Source of the DNA: Candidatus Omnitrophota bacterium
Lineage (GTDB): Bacteria > Omnitrophota > Gorgyraeia > Zapsychrales > Zapsychraceae
Reading direction: 5' to 3'
Length of the DNA: 7,030 bases
NCBI GenBank assembly: GCA_030634235.1
Contig: DAOWBD010000055.1
Location: 1 to 7,030 of the forward strand
How positions within the stretch are numbered: the stretch's first letter is position 1; each line of letters starts with the position of its first letter. Shown piece after piece: positions 1 through 5,866 of this stretch. The notes beneath the pieces are model-generated. The model was not told the origin of the DNA and did no database searches. It saw only the letters and a list, made by a program, of their open reading frames with translations. Both the position numbers and the translations under genes were made by a program.

Positions 1-1570
1 CAAACTCAACCGCCCGTTTTTCACGAAGGACAATAACCTTGATCTGTCCGGGATACTCCATGCCCTCCTCAATTTTCTTACGGATATCCCTTGCCATAAC
101 GATGGATTCGTCATCATTGATCTTATCAGGGTCAACAATAACTCGAATCTCTCTTCCCGCTTGCAGGGCATAAGTCTTGCTGACCCCTTTGAATGAATTC
201 GCAATCTTCTCAAGGCTTTCTAATCGCTTGACATAAGTCTCCAAGGTTTCTGCCCGGGCGCCTGGACGCGCGGCACTAATAGCATCCGCCGCACAAACCA
301 AAGAACCATAGATCGAGGTCATTGTCACTTCCTCGTGATGGGACTCGACAGCATTCGCGACATCTTCCGGCTCGCCATATTTGCGGCATAAGCTCCCTCC
401 AACAACGGCATGTGTTCCCTCTTCAACATCCTGACTGACCACTTTTCCGATATCATGAAGAAGGCCGGCCCGCATCGCCATCTTTGCGTCTAGCCCTAAT
501 TGCGCGGCCATTGATCCAATAAGCATGGAAACTTCCTTGGTATGCTGAAGGCCATTCTGTCCATAACTTGTTCTGAATTTAAGTCGCCCGACAAGCTTTA
601 AAAGTTCCGCGTGCATCCCATGGATGCCCAAATCAAAGGCCGCCTTCTCGCCCTCTTCCTTGATGATCGTATCCATTTCTTTCTTGGCCTTCTCCACAAC
701 CTCTTCGATGCGGCCAGGATGAATACGCCCATCAGCAATAAGATTCTCTAAAGCGATCTTGGCGATCTCGCGCCGAAACATATCAAATCCCGAAATCGTT
801 ACCGCCTCCGGAGTATCATCAATAATGATATCGACGCCTGCCGCAGCCTCGAGGGCGCGAATATTTCTCCCTTCCCGTCCGATAATCCTCCCTTTCATTT
901 CATCACTCGGGAGCATTACGACCGTAACCGTTGAGGCGGCCGTGTGCTCAGAAGAACATCTTTGTATTGCCGTGCCAATAATAGTTCGGGCCTTTTTGTC
1001 AACCGTGTCTTTGATCTCATCCTCCATTTGGCGGATGCGCAGGGCCTTTTCCTGAAGTAAATCCTCATCAACGCGCGAAAGAAGAAGGTTTTTGGCCTCA
1101 TCCTCGTTCATCGAAGAGATCTTCTGAAGCCTTTGCTTTTCCTCTTCGATCAATTTATCAAGATCCGACCTCTTTCCTTGAACGGTCGCCTCGTTGTTCT
1201 TTAGGTCCTCTAACCGGTTATTGATATCTTTTTCTTTGCGCTCCAGCAGATCAAGGCGTTTATCCAGATTCTCCTCTTTTTGTTGCAGGCGCTTCTCGCT
1301 ATTAATAACTTCCTCGCGGCGATTTTTTGTTTCCCTCTCAAAATCCTGACGCAGCTTGATCATCAGGTCCTTCCCCTGTAATTCGACTTCCTTTCGCCTG
1401 TGATCTGCCTCTTTTTGAGCGGAATCTGTTAAGGACCTTGCCTTCGATTCAGCCGCTTTGAGCTTTTTTCCAGCAAAAAACCATCTTATTAAATATCCGG
1501 CAAAAAAAACACCGGAAAAAACCAGCCAACTGACAACACTTTGTATATATATATTTTTTTCATCCAGCAT
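1..1570 (-). CDS. rny: Ribonuclease Y, 3' end just outside window
   Basis: Membrane-anchored endoribonuclease that initiates mRNA decay. The frame is open from the ATG at 1570 to the window edge (523 codons). The last residues read YPGQIKVIVLREKRAVEF; family members usually end two or three residues later, so almost the whole protein is present. Residues about 11-33 form one hydrophobic anchor (VVSWLVFSGVFFAGYLIRW). Residues about 36-195 are a charged, Glu/Lys/Arg-rich coiled coil. A KH RNA-binding domain follows, with GRIIGREGRNIRALE at 227-241. The HD metal-dependent phosphohydrolase domain has His343, the His372-Asp373 pair in LLHDIGK, His411-His412 and Asp429 in AADAISAARPGAR. All catalytic landmarks are intact. 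The start is fixed by GAGAGGAG 8 nt upstream and by the position of the anchor. The gene lies 124 bp after the folate gene on the same strand and could be co-transcribed with it. Family assignment is very secure. Confidence 0.97.
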   Translation of the reverse strand, partial: MLDEKNIYIQSVVSWLVFSGVFFAGYLIRWFFAGKKLKAAESKARSLTDSAQKEADHRRKEVELQGKDLMIKLRQDFERETKNRREEVINSEKRLQQKEENLDKRLDLLERKEKDINNRLEDLKNNEATVQGKRSDLDKLIEEEKQRLQKISSMNEDEAKNLLLSRVDEDLLQEKALRIRQMEDEIKDTVDKKARTIIGTAIQRCSSEHTAASTVTVVMLPSDEMKGRIIGREGRNIRALEAAAGVDIIIDDTPEAVTISGFDMFRREIAKIALENLIADGRIHPGRIEEVVEKAKKEMDTIIKEEGEKAAFDLGIHGMHAELLKLVGRLKFRTSYGQNGLQHTKEVSMLIGSMAAQLGLDAKMAMRAGLLHDIGKVVSQDVEEGTHAVVGGSLCRKYGEPEDVANAVESHHEEVTMTSIYGSLVCAADAISAARPGARAETLETYVKRLESLEKIANSFKGVSKTYALQAGREIRVIVDPDKINDDESIVMARDIRKKIEEGMEYPGQIKVIVLREKRAVEF

Positions 1571-1578
1571 TGGAAGAA

Positions 1579-1586
1579 CTCCTCTC
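1579..1586 (-). promoter_or_regulatory. Strong Shine-Dalgarno site of rny
   Basis: The minus strand reads GAGAGGAG, 8 nt before the ATG at 1570. It decides the rny start: another ATG at 1563 lies in a different frame. It is the strongest ribosome binding site in the window. Confidence 0.85.
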
Positions 1587-1611
1587 TTGAAGCTTAAAGA
1601 TGTTAACCCAC

Positions 1612-1625
1612 CTTTTTATAAAAAG
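1612..1625. repeat. 14-bp perfect palindrome upstream of rny
   Basis: CTTTTTATAAAAAG is its own reverse complement. It sits in the 124-bp gap between the folate gene and rny, about 40 bp before the rny start. It could be an operator, part of a promoter (it contains TATAAA, but no convincing -35 is seen) or a chance AT-rich sequence. It lacks a GC stem and a U tract, so it is not an intrinsic terminator. Confidence 0.4.
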
Positions 1626-1694
1626 CTGTACATCAATTTGGGTGTAATCGGAACTGTTGCGAAGGAAGAATTGTGGATGTCTAAAAATAGACGC

Positions 1695-2258
1695 TCAATT
1701 AGTAAGAACGCAGGATACGGGAACATCATGCGTCTCTTGGGAAGGTAAAGAATCAACCATTTGAAAATCAAAAGCCAGCCCAACCGTTAGAACCTCAGAA
1801 GATAATGCCGCCAAAAACCGGTCATAATATCCTCCTCCGCGCCCTAAACGGTTGTTGTGTTTATCAAAAGCAACGCCAGGAACGATCACCATATCAAGGC
1901 AAGCTTCGCTTAGCGTTTGAGCCTGATCTGTTTTTGGTTGCTGAATGCCATACGGACCTATTTCAAGATCAGATTCTAAAGACGCCACGGCCATCGGGAC
2001 GATTTTCTTCTCATCCCTCAGAATGCCGGGCAACCCTATTGTTTTTCCTAGCTTTTGAGCTTCTTTCATCATTTCAAATGTTTCCACTTCCCCATCAAAA
2101 GACGCATAAAAAAGAATGGTTTCCGCTTTCTGGAATTCTCCTATTTGAAAAAGCTTATTCCCAATAGCCAAGCTCTTGGTTAGCCGATCTTCCTCCTTCT
2201 GATTTCTTAAAAGAGTTAATATCCTTTCTCTAAGAATTAATTTCGAGTTGTTATGCAC
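1695..2258 (-). CDS. ygfA: 5-formyltetrahydrofolate cyclo-ligase (methenyl-THF synthetase)
   Basis: Cytosolic enzyme of one-carbon metabolism: ATP-dependent conversion of 5-formyl-THF to 5,10-methenyl-THF, which recycles an inhibitory folate. The 187 residues match the usual family size. Visible landmarks are YASFDGEVET at 51-60, in the region contacting the folate; GPYGIQQP at 101-108; the nucleotide- and metal-binding signature DMVIVPGVAFDK followed by NRLGRGGGYYDRFL within 122-149; and THDVPV near the C-terminus. The start chosen is GTG at 2258, because an in-frame stop lies a few codons upstream and the next Met is residue 63, inside the fold. No Shine-Dalgarno site is well placed: AAAGGA lies about 17 nt upstream, too far for normal use. 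The gene follows a 6S RNA gene, the same neighbour as E. coli ygfA. It is also called fthC, fau or yqgN in other species. Confidence 0.95.
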   Translation of the reverse strand: MHNNSKLILRERILTLLRNQKEEDRLTKSLAIGNKLFQIGEFQKAETILFYASFDGEVETFEMMKEAQKLGKTIGLPGILRDEKKIVPMAVASLESDLEIGPYGIQQPKTDQAQTLSEACLDMVIVPGVAFDKHNNRLGRGGGYYDRFLAALSSEVLTVGLAFDFQMVDSLPSQETHDVPVSCVLTN

Positions 2259-2281
2259 TGCGTGTAAGTTTATAGTCCTTT

Positions 2282-2293
2282 ATTAATATTAAT
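2282..2293. repeat. 12-bp perfect palindrome in the folate gene leader
   Basis: ATTAATATTAAT is a perfect inverted repeat, about 25 bp upstream of the GTG start and just downstream of the putative promoter at 2321-2349. A role as operator is possible, but the surroundings are very AT-rich, so chance is a serious alternative. Confidence 0.3.
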
Positions 2294-2320
2294 CATATTT
2301 AATCCCAAATTAAGCTATTT

Positions 2321-2349
2321 ATATTATCATCTTTTCGTGGAATATACAA
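2321..2349 (-). promoter_or_regulatory. Candidate sigma70-type promoter for the folate gene
   Basis: On the minus strand TTGTAT (2349-2344) and TAATAT (2326-2321) are separated by exactly 17 bp. A TGA directly before the -10 gives an extended -10 arrangement. Transcription would begin near 2314 and leave a leader of about 55 nt before the GTG at 2258. It could let the folate gene be expressed apart from the 6S RNA. Prediction by eye only. Confidence 0.45.
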
Positions 2350-2354
2350 CCGGA

Positions 2355-2393
2355 AAATCGAGGGCGGCTACTTCATCGCAAGTCTTTCGATTT
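2355..2393 (-). other. Stem-loop of unknown role downstream of 6S RNA
   Basis: In the minus-strand RNA, AAAUCGA (2393-2387) can pair fully with UCGAUUU (2361-2355). The 25-nt loop contains a smaller ACUU/AAGU helix. No U tract follows directly, so it does not look like a terminator. It may belong to the 5' leader of a 6S-folate gene read-through transcript, or to an unrecognised small RNA. I match it to no riboswitch I know. Confidence 0.35.
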
Positions 2394-2415
2394 CAATAGG
2401 ATAGCTTGTTTGGAG

Positions 2416-2430
2416 GGCCCCTGGGAGGCC
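2416..2430 (-). other. GC-rich hairpin just after 6S RNA
   Basis: The minus strand reads GGCCTC CCA GGGGCC: a six-pair stem with one U-G wobble and a 3-nt loop. On the plus strand the same arms give a C-A mismatch, so the minus-strand RNA is the better folder. It lies 27 nt past the proposed 6S 3' end. The minus-strand RNA has no U tract after it; the plus strand has TTTTT at 2431-2435, but no plus-strand gene exists to terminate. Confidence 0.4.
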
Positions 2431-2456
2431 TTTTTGGGGGCGAAAACACAGTCCAT

Positions 2457-2613
2457 AAAAAATCCCCGCTATGCCGTCGCGCCAAAGAATAAGTGAACCT
2501 TGTGACCAAGTGGGAACCTCCCCAAAATATCCACAGATATTCCGGAAGTTTAGCGTCCCTTATTCATTAATTGGTTCTTTATAAATGGCTGCTAACGCAC
2601 ACTGCAGGGATTT
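2457..2613 (-). ncRNA. ssrS: 6S RNA
   Basis: 6S RNA mimics an open promoter, binds the housekeeping RNA polymerase holoenzyme and tunes transcription in stationary phase. The proposed 157-nt RNA starts at 2613, correctly spaced from a strong extended -10. Its ends pair: nt 1-10 AAAUCCCUGC with nt 145-154 GCGGGGAUUU. The closing stem continues with nt 13-20 against 136-144, with a bulged G, and GCCA 25-28 against UGGC 130-133. This resembles the E. coli closing stem, including the 3' strand motif GGCGCGACGGCAU. A large bubble follows. Its 3' strand holds a small hairpin, CUUG/CAAG at 104-107 and 112-115, as in other 6S RNAs. The terminal arm pairs AACUUCC 64-70 with GGAGGUU 93-99 and is capped by AAUAUC UGUG GAUAUU. 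The transcript ends in six U residues. Its position directly upstream of 5-formyl-THF cyclo-ligase is the classic genomic context. It is somewhat shorter than the 184-nt E. coli RNA. Exact ends are inferred. Confidence 0.88.
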
Positions 2614-2619
2614 GTTTTT

Positions 2620-2628
2620 ATTATACCA
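2620..2628 (-). promoter_or_regulatory. Extended -10 promoter of the 6S RNA gene
   Basis: The minus strand reads TGGTATAAT, a perfect -10 with the TGn extension. Six nucleotides separate it from the predicted 6S 5' end at 2613. No good -35 is seen (AGTATA at 17 bp), which an extended -10 can tolerate. The A/T tracts from about 2630 to 2660 could act as an UP element. The promoter lies in the 59-bp gap after pheT, so 6S can be made independently of pheST. Confidence 0.75.
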
Positions 2629-2672
2629 CTATTTTTTCTTTGTATACTTTTAAAAAATCTTTTTACCCGGCA

Positions 2673-4724
2673 TCATCTTCGAATAACGCCCAGATCCCGG
2701 ACTAAAACGTCACACACCTTCTCATGAGCTTCTGTCACTTCCTCATCACGTAAGGTTCTAGATTGGCAGGATTGGTAGGTCAGAGAAAAGATCAGCCCTC
2801 GCTGGTCCTTCGCGATCTGATCCCCTTCATACTTCTCGATAAATCTCAAATCTGTCAAGACTACCTGTTTTTCTCCTTCAACGGTCTTGCGGATAGCTTC
2901 TTCGATATCATGTGCTGTAATATTAGCCTGCACCGCCAAACTAATATCGCGACTAATAGCCGGAAACTCCGAAACCGGTTTATACCGGACAACTGGTTTC
3001 TTTTGTTTATACGCACCTTCCATGTCGATCTCGGCGAATAAAACATTCTTTTGTTTTATATCCCATTTGTCAAGAACATCCTCCCCGACCTTTCCGATAA
3101 CGCCGACTTTCTTCCCGTCGACAAAAACAGCCGAACTTTGTCCGTCCGCCAAGAATTCTTCCTGCTGGGACTGAACCCTTATTCTCTTTTTCTCGATACC
3201 AAGACTGTCGAACGCTTGCTCAAAGGCGCCCTTGAGGTCATAGTAATCCGCGTCTTCTTTTTTCACACATCGCCAATCATCTTCCCGGAGGCCCGTCATA
3301 ATAACACCCAGGGTGTCCGTTTCCCCTTTAGCTGTATAGATTTTCCCTGTTTCAAAAAATCGTATATTCTTTTGTCCTCGGTTAGCGTTGGAAAGAACAA
3401 CAGATAAAAGGCTGGGCAGCATCGACGGACGCATAATCTCTTGATCCTGCGTCAATGGGTTGAAGATCTCGACACCCTGAAGGTCTCCCTGATTCGACAT
3501 CTCGAGGCCCTTGCGATTGATCATCGTATAGGTGATCACTTCGTCAAACCCTTGAGCAAGAAACAATTCCCGCATTTTTCGGCGGGCGAGCCTTGTTGGG
3601 TCAGGGGGGATCGTCGAAGCCTTGATCAGAGGAAAGCTTAAAGGCAGGTTGTCATATCCGACAATCCTTGCCACTTCCTCGACAATATCCTCAGCCGCCT
3701 TGATGTCCTCGCGGAACGAAGGCGGGACAATCGTAAACGCGCCCGTTTTGCTTCCGGTTACGTTGAAGTCTAGACGTTTTAAAATATCTTTATACTGCAC
3801 GGACGTTAATGACGCGCCAATACGCGCATTGATCGTATCTTTCGATATGGTGATCCGGGTTCGGGCGCTCTTTTTCCTAGCCACAATAACATCCGCGCGT
3901 TTCGTTATTTTTCCGCCAGCACTTTCAAGAATCAGGTCGACCGCACGTGCCGCCCCGCCCTCAACCGTACGGTAATCAACGCCCCGTTCAAAGCGGTAGG
4001 ACGAGTCGCTGCTCAAGCCTACCTTCCTCGACGCCCGCCGGATCAGCACGGGATCAAAATAGGCGCTTTCTAAAAGAATGTTCTTGGTAGCGCCGGTCAC
4101 TTCCGTAGCCTTCCCCCCCATGACGCCCGCGATCGCGACGGCCCGTTTCTCGTCGGCGATCACCAGGATCGAGGGATCAAGCTCTCTTTCAACATCGTCG
4201 ATCGTAACGATCTTCTCGCCCTTGCGCGCACGGCGAACAATGATCTTTCCCCCAGCTAATTTATCATAGTCAAAAGCATGCAACGGCTGGCCTGTTTCCA
4301 TCAAACAGAAGTTCGTGATATCGACCACATTGTTGACAGGCCGCTGGCCCAGGGTCATTAAATGTTTTATGATCTTCTCATCGGAGCTCTTGATCGACAC
4401 GCCCTCGATCAACGTCCCAATATAACGGGAGCAGGCCTTTTTGTCGTCGATAACAATAGCGCATTTCTGCTTAGGCCAAACACGTTTCTTGACCTTCGGG
4501 ATCCGTCGCGGTTTTTTAAGGATTGCGGCTGTTTCCCGCGCCATCCCTAACATGTTTAAACAATCAGGACGATTCGGAGTGATCTCCAACTCGAATATCG
4601 TATCGTCACCGACAGAAGAGATTTTCTCCACTTCAAGTCCTGCCATTGTCAATCTATGGGCAAGCTTCTCAACGGAAATCCCCGGAGTAACATAATCTTT
4701 TAGCCAATTTAAACTGATCTTCAT
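2673..4724 (-). CDS. pheT: Phenylalanyl-tRNA synthetase beta subunit, short form without OB-fold domain
   Basis: Beta chain of the cytosolic alpha2-beta2 enzyme that attaches Phe to tRNA-Phe; it carries the editing site for mischarged Tyr. At 683 residues it is about 110 shorter than the usual 790-800. The N-terminus MKISLNWLKDYV...AGLEVEKI (1-35) runs straight into ELEITPNRPDCLNMLGMARE (46-65). The EMAP-like tRNA-binding domain that normally lies between them is missing, and the frame is intact. Other domains are in order: B3/B4 editing region about 105-285, with GQRPVNNVVDITNF and QPLHAFD (His149), then SSDSSYRFERGVD at 238-250; B5 about 290-362, with PPSFREDI and EDIVEEVARIVGYD; the catalytic-like core about 370-580; and an FDX-ACB anticodon-binding domain from about 581 (YKPVSEFPAISRDISLAV). 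It starts 10 bp after the pheS stop with no clear Shine-Dalgarno site, which suggests translational coupling. No intrinsic terminator is visible after its stop. Confidence 0.97.
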   Translation of the reverse strand: MKISLNWLKDYVTPGISVEKLAHRLTMAGLEVEKISSVGDDTIFELEITPNRPDCLNMLGMARETAAILKKPRRIPKVKKRVWPKQKCAIVIDDKKACSRYIGTLIEGVSIKSSDEKIIKHLMTLGQRPVNNVVDITNFCLMETGQPLHAFDYDKLAGGKIIVRRARKGEKIVTIDDVERELDPSILVIADEKRAVAIAGVMGGKATEVTGATKNILLESAYFDPVLIRRASRKVGLSSDSSYRFERGVDYRTVEGGAARAVDLILESAGGKITKRADVIVARKKSARTRITISKDTINARIGASLTSVQYKDILKRLDFNVTGSKTGAFTIVPPSFREDIKAAEDIVEEVARIVGYDNLPLSFPLIKASTIPPDPTRLARRKMRELFLAQGFDEVITYTMINRKGLEMSNQGDLQGVEIFNPLTQDQEIMRPSMLPSLLSVVLSNANRGQKNIRFFETGKIYTAKGETDTLGVIMTGLREDDWRCVKKEDADYYDLKGAFEQAFDSLGIEKKRIRVQSQQEEFLADGQSSAVFVDGKKVGVIGKVGEDVLDKWDIKQKNVLFAEIDMEGAYKQKKPVVRYKPVSEFPAISRDISLAVQANITAHDIEEAIRKTVEGEKQVVLTDLRFIEKYEGDQIAKDQRGLIFSLTYQSCQSRTLRDEEVTEAHEKVCDVLVRDLGVIRR

Positions 4725-4734
4725 AATTTATTCA

Positions 4735-5772
4735 TCAAAACTGTTCCAAAAACCTGTTGTCATTCTCAAAAAACAAACGAATGTCGTGGATCCCATGCTT
4801 CAACATCGCAATCCGTTCGACACCGAGGCCGAACGCTAATCCTGTATATTTTCCTTTGGGATAGCCAACCGCTTTGAAAACCTGCGGGTGGACCATTCCG
4901 CATCCCATGATCTCAAGCCATCCCTTACGACCGCAAACAGAGCATCCCTTGCCACCGCAGATATAACAAGAGATATCAACTTCCGCCGACGGTTCCGTGA
5001 ACGGAAAGAAGTGCGGACGAAACCGCATTTTGATCTCCCTGCCGAACAAGCGCTTTAAGAAAACCGTTAAAAGACCTTTAAGGTCAGAAAATTTTACATC
5101 CTTGTCCACCAGCAGCCCTTCAATTTGATGAAACATGAACGAATGGCTTGCATCCACAGCGTCGGGCCGGTAGACTTTTCCGGGAACGACGAAGGCCAGC
5201 GGAGGCTTATGCTCTTTCATAATGCGAATTTGCACGGGAGAAGTTTGGCTGCGCAATAACAAATTTACTTTTTTATCCGTCGGATCGGGCTTTTTCAAAT
5301 AAAAAGTGTCGAAGCCATCCCGGGAGGGGTGGTCTTCCGGAATATTCAGCGCCGTAAAATTATTGAACTCTGTTTCGATCTCAGGACCTTCCTGGACCGC
5401 AAATCCCATTTGCTCAAAGATCGAGCATATTTCGTCAATTGTTTGCGTTAGTACATGCGCATGTCCAACGAGCCGCGCCACGCCGGGAATCGTCACATCG
5501 AGTTGTTTTTGGGAATCCTGACGGGCTTTCGCCGTGATCGTCTTTTTTTTCTCTTCGATCAATTGCGTGACAACGCCGCGGAACTTATTGATCCTCTGTC
5601 CCTCTTTCGGTTTCTGCTCTTTCGACAATGTAGCCAAGTTTGCGTACATCGCAGCCAGCATCCCCTTCCTTCCTAAATATTCGACACGCACGGCCTCGAG
5701 CGTTTTGGCATCAGCGGCTTCAGCGATTTTTCGTCGGCTGTTTTGTTCTTCTGTTTCGTAATCGAAGGTCAT
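4735..5772 (-). CDS. pheS: Phenylalanyl-tRNA synthetase alpha subunit
   Basis: Catalytic chain of the enzyme that activates Phe with ATP and transfers it to tRNA-Phe. The 345 residues match the family. Residues 1-90 are the charged, helical N-terminal arm that contacts tRNA. The class II core begins near 95. It shows GPEIETEFNNFTALNIPEDHP (129-149), LLRSQTSPVQIR (172-183), GKVYRPD and SHSFMFHQIEGL (198-220), motif 2 RFRPHFFPFTEPSAEVD (250-266), GWLEIMGCGMVHP (284-296) and motif 3 GLGVERIAML (315-324). An insertion before GWLE carries Cys269, Cys272, Cys277 and Cys280, a possible zinc knuckle found in some bacterial PheS but absent from E. coli. The ATG at 5772 has AGGA 7 nt upstream. The gene has its own promoter at 5821-5849 and leads a pheST operon. 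Confidence 0.98.
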   Translation of the reverse strand: MTFDYETEEQNSRRKIAEAADAKTLEAVRVEYLGRKGMLAAMYANLATLSKEQKPKEGQRINKFRGVVTQLIEEKKKTITAKARQDSQKQLDVTIPGVARLVGHAHVLTQTIDEICSIFEQMGFAVQEGPEIETEFNNFTALNIPEDHPSRDGFDTFYLKKPDPTDKKVNLLLRSQTSPVQIRIMKEHKPPLAFVVPGKVYRPDAVDASHSFMFHQIEGLLVDKDVKFSDLKGLLTVFLKRLFGREIKMRFRPHFFPFTEPSAEVDISCYICGGKGCSVCGRKGWLEIMGCGMVHPQVFKAVGYPKGKYTGLAFGLGVERIAMLKHGIHDIRLFFENDNRFLEQF

Positions 5773-5779
5773 ATCAACA

Positions 5780-5783
5780 TCCT
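5780..5783 (-). promoter_or_regulatory. Shine-Dalgarno site of pheS
   Basis: AGGA (within ATAGGATG on the minus strand) lies 7 nt before the ATG at 5772 and supports that start, which also matches the expected N-terminal length of PheS. Confidence 0.65.
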
Positions 5784-5820
5784 ATATCTTATCTTTTGAT
5801 ACCCACTCTTTATTGCGGGC

Positions 5821-5849
5821 ATTATATCATCAAACTGTGGTCCTTTAAA
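5821..5849 (-). promoter_or_regulatory. Extended -10 promoter of the pheST operon
   Basis: The minus strand has TTTAAA (5849-5844), a 17-bp spacer and a perfect TATAAT (5826-5821) preceded by TGA, the extended -10 pattern. Transcription would start near 5814 and give a leader of about 42 nt. That is too short for a Phe-rich leader peptide with attenuator or for a T-box, so no tRNA-sensing leader is seen. The promoter lies wholly in the 94-bp gap after trkH, which suggests pheST is a transcription unit separate from trkH. Confidence 0.65.
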
Positions 5850-5866
5850 GACAAATCCACCTCTGC

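Noticed and set aside
759..1055. Plus-strand frames of about 60-160 codons across the window, such as this one
   Set aside because: All lie opposite well-conserved minus-strand genes or read through the 6S region, and none shows family motifs or a credible ribosome site.
2416..2435. Plus-strand GC hairpin followed by TTTTT, resembling an intrinsic terminator
   Set aside because: There is no plus-strand gene to terminate, the stem contains a C-A mismatch on that strand, and the minus-strand fold is better.
2373..2456. A 27-codon minus-strand frame starting right after the 6S U tract, with GGGGA 6 nt before its ATG
   Set aside because: The apparent ribosome site is the 3' arm of the 6S closing stem. 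The peptide has no recognisable features, and the frame covers the GC hairpin, which explains the sequence better.
2641..2672. A/T-rich tract after pheT as a possible terminator
   Set aside because: It has no GC-rich stem. The A and T runs are better explained as the upstream part of the 6S promoter.
5773..5866. Phe attenuator or T-box leader before pheS
   Set aside because: The gap is only 94 bp, has no Phe-rich leader peptide and no terminator or antiterminator pair, and the likely leader is about 42 nt.
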